Assembly (NCBI GenBank): GCA_023391335.1
Contig: JAEWBG010000065.1
Coordinates: forward strand, 62,001-126,000
Direction of reading: 5' to 3'
DNA length: 64,000 nt
DNA from: Pseudomonadota bacterium
GTDB lineage: Bacteria; Pseudomonadota; Gammaproteobacteria; Steroidobacterales; Steroidobacteraceae
Position 1 is the first letter of the stretch. Every line of letters begins with the position of its first letter. Under the pieces are notes generated by a model that was given only the letters and a program-made list of their open reading frames with translations, searched no databases and was not told where the DNA came from. The position numbers and the translations under genes were made by a program. Positions 44,015 through 52,870 of this stretch are shown in pieces.

Positions 44015-44601
44015 TAATCGACGCCCACCCTGTTGTTGGTCTCCACTAAATGCAGTACGCCCGGCTGGACCGTTGTCGGATCCTGATGGGCTGAACCGCG
44101 CGTGATTATGTGGGCTGCCCCTATCCCTTGGGTATCCCGGTGGATATCCCTTGGGTGATATCCCTTGGACACCCAGGTGATATCCCTTGGACACCCAATT
44201 ATCCCTTGGACACCCAAGGTCCCCCAAACTTCGCACCCGATCTTTGGACACCCATCGACATTCTGTGGGAGGCCGACAGGTAGTTGGCTCCAGACCCCTA
44301 AGTAGATGGGTGTCCAAATGAGAAAGTCAGCCGTCCAGATGGAAGACCTAAGTAGGTGGGTGTCCAACTGGCAAAGTGAACTGGGAACCAAATGGGAAAG
44401 TGCAGGAGATGGGAACCGGCGCTCCAACGTCACGCCTTTCGTGGTGCCCGAATGCGGAGGAGGGCCACTAAGGCGCATTGTCGACCTGGCGCAGATCGAC
44501 GGGATTCCTTCTTGCGCGGTCCTGAAGGGCAAAATGAAGCGCCTTTTCACGCGACGTGTCTGTCGGCGGATCCGATGGATCTTGCGCGTAGCGATCCGAC
44601 G
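44015..44601. other. Intergenic region with TTGGACACCCA repeats
   Basis: No gene is supportable. The region is dominated by the tandem repeats described at 44125-44367. It separates two minus-strand operons. Confidence 0.5.
44125..44367. repeat. Degenerate TTGGACACCCA tandem repeat with two inverted copies
   Basis: TTGGACACCCA occurs at 44165-44175, 44187-44197, 44206-44216 and 44244-44254, most preceded by TATCCC. Its complement TGGGTGTCCAA occurs at 44307-44317 and 44357-44367, both preceded by CTAAGTAG. Upstream degenerate TATCCCTTGGG copies start near 44125. The function is unknown. Confidence 0.8.
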
Positions 44602-45369
44602 TTAGCGAACGATCACCTCCGTGATGCGACGCGAGGCATCGTCCGCACCGTTCGCTAGCTTCGTGACGTCCCGCCAACGCGTTTCATACATCACATCCGT
44701 TAGACCCGCACCTTTGAGAAGCTCGACTACTTGCTCAGCCCGACGCTCGCCGATGTCGGTATGCTCAAGCATGCGCTCGCCATTCGATAACAGCGAGCCG
44801 GCGCGATAACCCGTGATGCTGATCTGTTTGGCGCCCGTTTCATGGATCAGCTCCAGAATCTTTTGGAGCGTTTGTGCATGCCGAAACGCCACCATGCCGT
44901 CGAACTCGTATTGCAGTTGGAAGGTATGAGGTAGCGTCAATGCAGCAGGTTTGGTGTTGGGGTCGCCGAATGACAATCGTCCTTTGCTTGGGCCGGGCGG
45001 ACGAGGCGGTTCGAACGTTAGGTTGTAGCGATCTTCCGCGGGCAACATCGTATTGCAGCTGCCATCGAGTTCTTGGATCACTGACAAGGACACGGGTTTC
45101 AACACTACGCCGCCGCAGATCCGAGGCTCATCGCTAATCACACCTTCGACGAGTACTCGATGTCCAAGCCAAGGCGGCGTCACCGGCGCGCTCACGTCGG
45201 TTTGGATCGTGAGGAAATAGGTTTCGCCTTGATACTCTGCAAGCCAGCACGGCACGGTGCTCGTGTCGCGCACGATCGGGCACGCGACGAAGTTGAGGTG
45301 CTTGGGCGGAGGTACGGTCGCACAGGCGGATAGCAAACACGCGAGCAGCGCAAGAGCGATGAACTTCAT
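44602..45369 (-). CDS. Outer-membrane lipoprotein with OmpA-like C-terminal domain
   Basis: 255 residues. The signal ends in the lipobox LSAC (residue 16). The middle part is unrecognised. The C-terminal part (about 150-255) has an OmpA-like pattern: YEFDGMVAFRHAQTLQKILELI, ISITGYRAGSLLSNGERMLEHTDIGERRAEQVVELLKGAG. OmpA-like domains bind peptidoglycan. It overlaps the dihaem cytochrome upstream by four bases, so it is co-translated and may anchor that protein complex in the periplasm. Confidence 0.75.
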   Translation of the reverse strand: MKFIALALLACLLSACATVPPPKHLNFVACPIVRDTSTVPCWLAEYQGETYFLTIQTDVSAPVTPPWLGHRVLVEGVISDEPRICGGVVLKPVSLSVIQELDGSCNTMLPAEDRYNLTFEPPRPPGPSKGRLSFGDPNTKPAALTLPHTFQLQYEFDGMVAFRHAQTLQKILELIHETGAKQISITGYRAGSLLSNGERMLEHTDIGERRAEQVVELLKGAGLTDVMYETRWRDVTKLANGADDASRRITEVIVR

Positions 45370-46979
45370 AGCACGCTCAGGAAATTGACCAGATCATCGC
45401 GCTCTTGATCCGTGAGTTGGATGTTGAAGCGGCGATCGTAGAAATCGACGAGTTCACGCAGCGAGGCGGCCGATCCGTTCGAGAAATAAGGCGCGCGCGC
45501 AGCAAGCCCGCGGAACTGTTGCATGACAATCGCACCGACGTCGTTGCATTTGCCCGAGATCAACGCGCGTCCCGGGTCCTGCGTGTAAATCACCCGGCCA
45601 AGAAATGGATGCGGCGGCACGCTGTCTTTGCAGGTGATTTTGAACAGCGGCAACTCAGGCTTCTTCTCGTTCCATGGATTGAGCGGCTCCTCGCGCGCCC
45701 AGGGCAGATTCGTCGTGCCGATGTCCATCCAGCCGTTTGCGATGTCCATGCCCATCATGTGCATGCCATGGCAGGTTGAACACGTGCGCTTCGTTGGATT
45801 GCCCAAGCCGACCGTATTCAAATGCATCGCATCTTTGATCCAGAACGTGCGAAACATAAAGATGTCTTGGCCGCGAGCGATCGAACGGCGTGCTTCATCT
45901 TGAGCATTACTCGACGGCGGTAAGTGCGGCCACTTATCGCCCATCGGAATCACGTAATTTGTGATGTTGTTGCCGAGGAGACCTTCGCGGCCATTCGCGA
46001 GATTGCGAACGCCGAGTCCTGGCGGGCCATCCGGTTCCATGAGATCGCCGGCTGCGTTGTCAGTGACTTGTGCGGCATACACATGGCTTTCGAAATCGAC
46101 GATGCGCTCGAGTTGTTCGGGCGCTAGGCGGCCGTTGAATTGCAGATGAGTGACGGCTGCTTCGATGGCTTGAGTTTTGAGCGTCGGCTGTCGCGCATCG
46201 GCCATGATGTTCATCGGTGAGGGCAAACCTGTTTCAGGATCGCGGGTCGCGGGCAGTCCGTTCTTGCCGATGAACGCGAACACGCCAAAGCCGTGGTGCA
46301 TGAGGTACTTCGTGTTCGCGACGACGCGCGGCCGACGATACACAGAAATCATGGGATTGGCACTGTGGATCCCGTACTGGGGACTCAAGTTGCAACCCGT
46401 CGGGTCGCGTACGACCTCGATCGTAAATTCCGGATCGATGCGAGACCCATCCGCGGCTTTCGGCGGCCAGGGCAAGAAGATGCGAAACAGACCGCGCTCG
46501 AGCAGCAGGCTGTGGGACTTAGGATCGTCCGGCGGTAGATCTGGGCAGTTCGCACCATCCACGGCAGCGAAGATTGGATCCTTCCCGTTCGTCTCGTTCC
46601 ATCGCTGCCGAATTGTCGCGACAGAGAGCGACATCGCATTCGCGGGTTGATGGCAACTCACGCATGCACGTCCGTTCTCGCCCAGCGACGTAAAGAACGG
46701 ATGTCCTTTCGTCTCCGTGAGACCGGCGGTGTTGAGATAACCGACCTGTCCATGAGTGTTCGGATACGTGATGTAAGGTGGCAGCGGTACCCCTTCATCT
46801 GGGGGCCACCAACGAACCGCGGGCGCGCTGCGCGACACCTCTATTGGCGCCTGCTGCGCTTGGCGATTCTGAGCGGGGACATGTCCCGCCACGCCCGCTG
46901 ACGACGCTCCAGGCGTGTCGGACGCGTTTGCAACCGAAGAGAGCGCGAGCAATGCAACGCATACGAGTCGCGCTCTCAT
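45366..46979 (-). CDS. Exported dihaem cytochrome c (peroxidase/MauG-like)
   Basis: The ATG of MRARLVCV gives 538 residues with a signal peptide ending near SVANAS. Two haem-binding motifs are C106-V-S-C-H110 and C400-S-T-C-H404; a third histidine-rich segment YLMHHGFGVF lies between. Size and spacing resemble the MauG / dihaem cytochrome c peroxidase superfamily, though the order of domains differs. It is periplasmic and 16 bases downstream of the TonB receptor. The protein may transfer electrons or oxidise a substrate taken up by that receptor. Confidence 0.85.
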   Translation of the reverse strand: MRARLVCVALLALSSVANASDTPGASSAGVAGHVPAQNRQAQQAPIEVSRSAPAVRWWPPDEGVPLPPYITYPNTHGQVGYLNTAGLTETKGHPFFTSLGENGRACVSCHQPANAMSLSVATIRQRWNETNGKDPIFAAVDGANCPDLPPDDPKSHSLLLERGLFRIFLPWPPKAADGSRIDPEFTIEVVRDPTGCNLSPQYGIHSANPMISVYRRPRVVANTKYLMHHGFGVFAFIGKNGLPATRDPETGLPSPMNIMADARQPTLKTQAIEAAVTHLQFNGRLAPEQLERIVDFESHVYAAQVTDNAAGDLMEPDGPPGLGVRNLANGREGLLGNNITNYVIPMGDKWPHLPPSSNAQDEARRSIARGQDIFMFRTFWIKDAMHLNTVGLGNPTKRTCSTCHGMHMMGMDIANGWMDIGTTNLPWAREEPLNPWNEKKPELPLFKITCKDSVPPHPFLGRVIYTQDPGRALISGKCNDVGAIVMQQFRGLAARAPYFSNGSAASLRELVDFYDRRFNIQLTDQERDDLVNFLSVL

Positions 46980-46995
46980 CAAGGAAAGCAGCAAA

Positions 46996-49191
46996 TCAGA
47001 ACTCGAATTTCGCACGTATGCCGTATTGCCGTGGAGCGCCGTAAATGATGCCACCTTGCGCGCTGCTCGCATCTTGCACCTGCGCCGCGATGTATTCCTT
47101 ATCGAGTGCGTTCGACATGAACGCTTCCAACCGCAGACGCTCATTCGGCGCCCACATCACACGCACATCGGTGACTGTGTGAGAAGGTACGACCGTTTCC
47201 TCGTATCGGAAGGGTGTCGAGAGTTGCTCATCGATGTAAGACGCCTGTACACGAGGTGTCAGTGTGCTGGTGCCGAGATGGAAGGTGTACTCGATACCTG
47301 CGGTTGCGGTGAGATCGGGCGCGAAGGGCACTTTCGATCCATCGGGCACGAGTCGATTCGTGTTCGTCTGGGAATCGGTCAGCAGCGCATCATCAGTAAA
47401 TTTCGAATCGAGGGCACTGATCCCCAAATTGAACCCGAGCCCACCGAAGCGGCCCGTCAGTTCAAGTTCTGCACCCACGATCTTCGCGGGCGCTGCATTC
47501 AATGTGTTCGGCAACAAGATCGGCGGCGTGCCTACCGCCGTCAGTGAGCCGAGTTGGATGCCCTTGTATTTCGAATAGAACACATCGCCATTGAAGCGCA
47601 AACGTCCGTCGGCCAGCATCGTCTTCCAACCGAGTTCGGCGACGTCGTTGGTTTCCGGATCGTAATCCGGCAGACGCGGATCCAAATTGATTCCCCCGGC
47701 CTTGTAGCCGCGGGATACCGTGCCATAGAACATGACATCCTCAGTGAGGAAGAATTTCATACCCAAGCGGCCGGTCGCTTCGCTCGAGTCGAGATCGGTG
47801 GTGCACGGGAAGCATCCGGGAGGTGGCGGGCCGGGGATCGCCTTGCGCGTGTATTCCTGTTTGTCTTGCGATCGTCTCACGCCGACGTCCAAGGCCCAGC
47901 GATCGGTGAATCGCCAATCCACTTGACCGAACAGCGAAACCGACTCGTTCTTCAGTACCGTATCGATTGTCGAGTTCGACTGCACCATCTCGATGGTGTT
48001 GCGATTGTCGCGCCAAACCTGCACCGGACTTTCTTCATCCATGTAGAAGCCGCCGATCACCCATTGCAGTGGGCTATCGCCGCGCGACAACAGGTTCACT
48101 TCGGCGACGGTGGTTTGCAGTTCCTGGTGGGTCTTGCCGACACGTCCACGATAGAGGTTCGTATTCGCGCCGTTGGTCGGGAGATTCGCTGGTACAGGCA
48201 ATGCGCTGGCGGAACGATCGCCATCTGCTTGATCCGTCGTCTCCGCATCGAAGTACGAGCCGAGCACTCGCAATTGCGTATCGGCAGGCAGATCGAAGCG
48301 CGCTTCGAGCGAGGCGCGATATCCCTGCTGATCGAGGTAGGAGATGGCGTCCTCTTCGATCGTGAATGGATCGGAGGTGACGAGATCGTTGCGATTCTTG
48401 ATTGCGTTGTTGTCGGTGTCGCGCTCGAAATACTCATAGCGCAAATCGAACGTCATTCCGTCCTTCGGCATGAAGCGCAGCGCCGCGCGCGCACCGGTGT
48501 CCGTCCCACTGCCCGGCTCCGACGCACTGGGGCCAATGTTGTCGGTGTAACTACCGCGTTCATCGAACGCGCCTGAGACACGAATCGCAAGCGTCTCGCC
48601 GAGCGGCACATTCAACGCGGCGACCGTGCGATGCCAATCGTAGTTGGCTGCAGTCTGATCGACGTAGCCCGACACCTTCTCGAAATCCGGCGCGGGGGTA
48701 CGCACGTAGATCGCGCCCCCCGTGGAATTCTGGCCCGTGAGCGTGCCTTGCGGACCGCGAAGGACTTCAATCGTGTCGATGTCGTAGAACGATTGTGCAA
48801 TGAACTGCTCGTGCGGAATAAACACTCCGTCGATGTAGTAGGCGACACCGGGATTCGATGTTGGGGCCGATTGCGCAATACCGACGCCGCGAATGTTGAT
48901 GAAGGTCGAACGATTGTAGGTGTTGATCGCGACGCTGGGAGCGGCTTGCTGCAGATCGATAACGTTGCGAATCCCTTGCGAGGCAAGTGCGTTCGCATTT
49001 AGCACCGTCGCCGACGCAGGAACGTCTTGCAGGCTCACGACGCGTCGCTCCGCGGTGACGATTACTTCTTCAAGCTGTGTGTCTGCGGTGTCCCGTGCGT
49101 ATGCCGCTTGGCCGACTGCAGCCGCGACAACGACAGCGATGGAAACGGATGAGCGCAGTACATGCGCGCGCGAAGAAAAATTGAACCCCAT
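46996..49191 (-). CDS. TonB-dependent outer-membrane receptor
   Basis: The ATG with GGGGGAG five bases upstream gives 731 residues. A signal peptide ends near AAYAR. The plug domain starts with QLEEVIVTAERRVVSLQDVPASATVL and includes FINIRGVG and DTIEVLRGPQGTLTGQNSTGGAI, the classical plug signature; the barrel ends RAKFEF. It brings a substrate across the outer membrane using TonB energy. Being of the small barrel type (731 residues) with a neighbouring dihaem cytochrome, it fits uptake of an aromatic or other small molecule. Substrate unknown. Confidence 0.95.
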   Translation of the reverse strand: MGFNFSSRAHVLRSSVSIAVVVAAAVGQAAYARDTADTQLEEVIVTAERRVVSLQDVPASATVLNANALASQGIRNVIDLQQAAPSVAINTYNRSTFINIRGVGIAQSAPTSNPGVAYYIDGVFIPHEQFIAQSFYDIDTIEVLRGPQGTLTGQNSTGGAIYVRTPAPDFEKVSGYVDQTAANYDWHRTVAALNVPLGETLAIRVSGAFDERGSYTDNIGPSASEPGSGTDTGARAALRFMPKDGMTFDLRYEYFERDTDNNAIKNRNDLVTSDPFTIEEDAISYLDQQGYRASLEARFDLPADTQLRVLGSYFDAETTDQADGDRSASALPVPANLPTNGANTNLYRGRVGKTHQELQTTVAEVNLLSRGDSPLQWVIGGFYMDEESPVQVWRDNRNTIEMVQSNSTIDTVLKNESVSLFGQVDWRFTDRWALDVGVRRSQDKQEYTRKAIPGPPPPGCFPCTTDLDSSEATGRLGMKFFLTEDVMFYGTVSRGYKAGGINLDPRLPDYDPETNDVAELGWKTMLADGRLRFNGDVFYSKYKGIQLGSLTAVGTPPILLPNTLNAAPAKIVGAELELTGRFGGLGFNLGISALDSKFTDDALLTDSQTNTNRLVPDGSKVPFAPDLTATAGIEYTFHLGTSTLTPRVQASYIDEQLSTPFRYEETVVPSHTVTDVRVMWAPNERLRLEAFMSNALDKEYIAAQVQDASSAQGGIIYGAPRQYGIRAKFEF

Positions 49192-49285
49192 GATGCTCCC
49201 CCTTAATGCCACCATTGATTCTAGGAATCAGTACACGTTCGGAGGAAACACGGAATTCGTCTGCCGGTATAAGGCGAACCGATAC

Positions 49286-50521
49286 CTAACGCGCGGCGCT
49301 GCTCGACTGAGATATAGCGAGAATCGCAGCGCGTTCTTCAGCAGAAAAACCGAGTGACGCGAGCACCTCATCGGAGTGTTGGCCATGAGTAGGCGGCGGG
49401 CCATTCACACCGGGACCATCTTCGCTCATCAAGAATCCCGCGTTCACGATCGCAACCTCGCTGCGCTGAACATCTTTGCGCTGGGCGAGACCTGGAATAG
49501 TCAGATCGATCTTCAACTGGCGTTCCTCGAGCGCGGGCAACGCCACTGCTTCCGCGACATCTCGGACCATCCCGCACGGCAAACCGGCCGCGCTCAAACG
49601 GCGCTCCCATTCCTCGGCGGGCGCCTGCATAAAGATCGCGGCAAGCTCATCGTGCATTGCTGACGAATGTTTGCGACGTAGATCAGGCGTAGCAAAGCGC
49701 GGATCGAACAACCAGTGCTCGCATTTGAGCGCCTTCGCAAGCGCTTCGAACTGCGACTGCTGCACGACGCCGAGCGAAATCGAACGTCCGTCCGCAGCCG
49801 TGAACAAAGCAGAAGTCGGTTGACCGCTGTAGCCGACATTGCCAGTTCGTTCGGGCTGCTGCCCCGTGACGAGATAGGGCACGACGGCCGAGGTCATGAA
49901 CGCAATGCTCGCATCGAACATCGCAACGTCGATGAATTCGCCGCGGTTCTGGCGCTCACGGCGCAAGAGCGCTGCGAGGATCGCAAACGCCGCGGTTTGG
50001 CCGGTCAGTGTATCGACGACGGGGAATCCCACACGCGAAGGTTCGTCGTCGGTCGTACCGCTGAGTGTCATCATGCCGCTCGTTGCTTGCACGATGTTAT
50101 CGATCGCCGCCCAATCGCGGCGCGGACCGCTCTGACCGTACCCGGAGATGGAGCAATAGACGATGCGCGGTTGGACAGCGCGAACCGACTCGTAGTCGAG
50201 GCCCAGTCGTTGCATGACGCCGGGACGAAAGTTTTCGACGAGCACGTCGCAGGTTTCGATCAGGCGGCGAGCTGCAGCGAGTGCTGGCGGATGTTTCAAA
50301 TCCAGCGCAATGGATTTCTTGCCGGCATTCACGCCGATGAAGGCGGGAGCCATGCCGTCGTAACGGCGATCGCTGCCGTAGTAGCGCATGGCATCGCCGC
50401 GACCCGGCGCTTCGATCTTGATGACTTCGGCACCGAGCAGATTCAGCAAATGAGTTGCATACGGCCCCGCCATGACATGGCTGAAGTCGGCAACCCGGAT
50501 TCCTTCAAGAGGGCGACTCAT
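49286..50521 (-). CDS. CaiB/BaiF family III CoA-transferase
   Basis: 411 residues starting MSRPLEGIRVADFSHVMAGPYATHLLNLLGAEVIKIEAPGRGD, a perfect family III N-terminus. The nucleophilic aspartate D170 is in VGFPVVDTLTG, and the segment FIDVAMFDAS follows. Such enzymes move CoA between a donor acyl-CoA and a free acid through an aspartyl thioester. It overlaps the DctP gene by 17 bases. It is the last gene of the TRAP/dehydratase operon and is the likely activating enzyme for the imported acid. Confidence 0.92.
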   Translation of the reverse strand: MSRPLEGIRVADFSHVMAGPYATHLLNLLGAEVIKIEAPGRGDAMRYYGSDRRYDGMAPAFIGVNAGKKSIALDLKHPPALAAARRLIETCDVLVENFRPGVMQRLGLDYESVRAVQPRIVYCSISGYGQSGPRRDWAAIDNIVQATSGMMTLSGTTDDEPSRVGFPVVDTLTGQTAAFAILAALLRRERQNRGEFIDVAMFDASIAFMTSAVVPYLVTGQQPERTGNVGYSGQPTSALFTAADGRSISLGVVQQSQFEALAKALKCEHWLFDPRFATPDLRRKHSSAMHDELAAIFMQAPAEEWERRLSAAGLPCGMVRDVAEAVALPALEERQLKIDLTIPGLAQRKDVQRSEVAIVNAGFLMSEDGPGVNGPPPTHGQHSDEVLASLGFSAEERAAILAISQSSSAAR

Positions 50522-51563
50522 TCTCTTCCTTAGCGCAAGTGGGGATCTCGCCGGCCGCGATGTGCGGCGCCAATTCGCGAGCTCGTTTGAATGTGGGCAG
50601 GCCGTCGATGTCGAATCGACTCAAAGACCGAGCGCGAGATTCGCCATCGTGAATGTAGAGTGCTTCGAAGCGTGCTCGCTCGGCGGGCGAGATATCCAAG
50701 AACGTCACGCCCTGTTTGCGACCCGCGATGTAGCCCGCTTCATTCGCCGCGACGAGATCGGAGGCAAGCGCGTGCTCCCAAACGGCGGTGCTGCGGGAAA
50801 GCAAATCGCGTAACCAAGGTTCGAGTTCATGCCAGCGCCGCATCCCCATCGCACGGGCCGCATAGGCGCCTCGTGGAATTTCCATCTCGGTGAAGTACTT
50901 CGCGACCTCGCCGAAATGTAGAGACTTGAGCGTATCCGCAGGCGCAACGACACCGTCTATGACGCCTTTCGATAGAGCCGAGTAGACCTCGCCCATCGGC
51001 ATATCGACGGGATCGGCACCGAGATCTTTGAGAACGGCAAGCAATTCCGACGGCGCTCGCAGCCGCAAGCCTTTCAAATCGTCGAGCGTGCGCACCGGCC
51101 GATCGCGTGTGACGAAACCGGGCAGATTGCCACCTTGGACGGCGAGCACTTTGAGATCGTGGAGTTCGCGTCCGAATTGCGGATCGAATGCGACGAGGCA
51201 GCGATACAGGCGCGTCTGCTGCTCGTACGTTTTAAGTCCTGCGTAAAAGCCCGCTTGGGTACGCTGCAGGTGCGCGCCACCTCGCGCGTAGATTGGCGTG
51301 ATCAAGCCGATGTCGGCGACGCCATGCCGCAGTTCGATCAGTGAATGCTCGGAGGACAACAGCGATCCGGACCAATACGCTTGGATGCGCACGCGACCGC
51401 CGGATTCTTTTTCGACCCACTTCATCCACTGCAAATCGGCGCGACTGAACGGATGCGTCGGCGAATACGGGCTCGCATACGTCAGAACGGTGACCGAGCT
51501 CGGCGCATCGTGAGCGCAAGCGCTCAACGCGATGAGCACGAGCGCGGCCAAGAGCCGAGTCAC
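50505..51563 (-). CDS. dctP: TRAP transporter solute-binding protein, lipoprotein form
   Basis: A GTG start with AGGAGG seven bases upstream overlaps the previous stop (GTGA), giving 352 residues. Signal with lipobox LSAC (C16), so membrane anchored. The DctP fold has FSRADLQWMKWVEKESGGRVRIQ, the conserved DDLKGLRLRAPS (R167/R169, the carboxylate-binding arginine region), DPVDMPMGEVYSALSKGVIDGV and FTEMEIPRGAYAA. It captures an organic acid in the periplasm for DctQM. Its gene is separated from dctQM by three dehydratase/CoA-transferase genes. Confidence 0.92.
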   Translation of the reverse strand: MTRLLAALVLIALSACAHDAPSSVTVLTYASPYSPTHPFSRADLQWMKWVEKESGGRVRIQAYWSGSLLSSEHSLIELRHGVADIGLITPIYARGGAHLQRTQAGFYAGLKTYEQQTRLYRCLVAFDPQFGRELHDLKVLAVQGGNLPGFVTRDRPVRTLDDLKGLRLRAPSELLAVLKDLGADPVDMPMGEVYSALSKGVIDGVVAPADTLKSLHFGEVAKYFTEMEIPRGAYAARAMGMRRWHELEPWLRDLLSRSTAVWEHALASDLVAANEAGYIAGRKQGVTFLDISPAERARFEALYIHDGESRARSLSRFDIDGLPTFKRARELAPHIAAGEIPTCAKEENESPS

Positions 51564-52870
51564 AGAAGGCCTCCTGCACGCAAGAAGTCCGCGACGTGTT
51601 CGACCATGCGCTCGTGACTCCAATCCGCTGCGTCGACCATATCCGCCGACAGCATCAGCGTTGGAACCCCTGCGGCTTCGAGCGCTAAGCGCGTGAGGTT
51701 CGTGCCGGATTGTGACAGACGATTGCCAGGGGGCACGAGCATGACCGCAGCATTGATGCCGCATCGTTGCGCTTCACTCACCATCCATTCGTTCATCCAC
51801 GGCGGCAGATGCAGCACTTCATTCATTGAGCAGATGCGGCTGGCAAGCGCGTGGAGCGGCCGACCGTGAATCTCGCGAATGTATTGCGGACCCGCAAACG
51901 GCATGTACATCGACCACACGAACGCCGCGCCGTAGCGATCCTCCAGAGCGCTATAGAAGCCGGGGTCGTGCCACAGTCCCGCGCCGATCCACATCAGACG
52001 CAATCGCTCCTGACTGCCGGCACCGAAACCCGCTGCGACACGTTCCGCGACTTCATCGCGAAAGCGGCGCGCATGTGCAACCGCCCATTCAGACCCGCGA
52101 TGCCACTGAGGGATCATGGTGTTCGGCATTTGCTCGGCAATGGAGACAGGGCAGGGACGCGCATCGCCGATCATGCGGGCCGCTTCGTCGATATAGCGTT
52201 CCTGCTCGTTGATCGCTTCCATCAGACGAACGAACCGGCCTTCATCGAATCGCCGGCCCGTACGCTGCTCGAGCCGTGCGATCAATTGCTGCATCTCGGA
52301 CACAAGCAGTTCGATACGACGCTCTTCATAGACGCTCGACCAATCGTTCATCGAGTGCTCGAACCATTTCGGATCCTTGTGCAGCCACGCCGGCGCTTCC
52401 AACGCAAAGAACTCGGTGCCGAATGCTTCCGCCCATTGTCCGAACACGTGCTCGATGCACTCGCATGTGAGTCTTGCGACGAGCAACGTCGGCTTGGGCA
52501 ATCCGCCCCACGGCGCCTTGGAACGATCGTTGTCGAGCGTGCAGGCGAGTCCGAGTGAACAGTAGTGACAGCGACTCGGCGGATAACCCAGGTTGTCCAG
52601 CACGCCTGCATAGTGCGTCGAGAGCTGTTTGGCCGAGATGTACGCTGACCACCATTGATTGGTGATGAGCGGGATGTCCATCGCGTGGAAAATTTCGTGT
52701 GGCGTGTCCGCTTGCGCGATGACGTAGGGTTCGCCTTGGTCGATGACGCGTCGCTTGAGCTCGGAGACGAAGCTGCGCTGATACGCAGTCGCGGCGGCTG
52801 TGCATTGAAGATCTTTGCGGCTGCGCTGGCCGCCGCTCTGATTGGCGTTGTGGACTACGTCGGCGCTCAT
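51560..52870 (-). CDS. 2-hydroxyacyl-CoA dehydratase/benzoyl-CoA reductase family subunit, alpha-like
   Basis: 436 residues; the stop overlaps DctP and the start overlaps the CoA-transferase (ATGA). It matches the HgdB/BcrC family: HEIFHAMDIPLITNQWWSAYI, RCHYCSLGLACTLD (C101, C104, C110) and LLVARLTCECIEHVFGQW (C136, C138). Two of the cysteine regions expected to hold the [4Fe-4S] cluster are present; the third, expected near LVPPGNRLSQSG, is missing. Known relatives dehydrate 2-hydroxyacyl-CoA or reduce the benzoyl-CoA ring and need an activator ATPase; none is in the window. Confidence 0.85.
   Translation of the reverse strand: MSADVVHNANQSGGQRSRKDLQCTAAATAYQRSFVSELKRRVIDQGEPYVIAQADTPHEIFHAMDIPLITNQWWSAYISAKQLSTHYAGVLDNLGYPPSRCHYCSLGLACTLDNDRSKAPWGGLPKPTLLVARLTCECIEHVFGQWAEAFGTEFFALEAPAWLHKDPKWFEHSMNDWSSVYEERRIELLVSEMQQLIARLEQRTGRRFDEGRFVRLMEAINEQERYIDEAARMIGDARPCPVSIAEQMPNTMIPQWHRGSEWAVAHARRFRDEVAERVAAGFGAGSQERLRLMWIGAGLWHDPGFYSALEDRYGAAFVWSMYMPFAGPQYIREIHGRPLHALASRICSMNEVLHLPPWMNEWMVSEAQRCGINAAVMLVPPGNRLSQSGTNLTRLALEAAGVPTLMLSADMVDAADWSHERMVEHVADFLRAGGLL

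Noticed and set aside
44014..44317. N-terminal extension of the DUF3667 protein
   Set aside because: The extension translates the TTGGACACCCA tandem repeats (CPRDNWVSKGYHLG-like) and has no ribosome site; the family starts at the zinc ribbon after the internal ATG.
47554..48576. 340-residue plus-strand frame inside the TonB receptor
   Set aside because: Antisense to a fully recognisable receptor barrel; Arg/His/Ala-rich composition and no domain.
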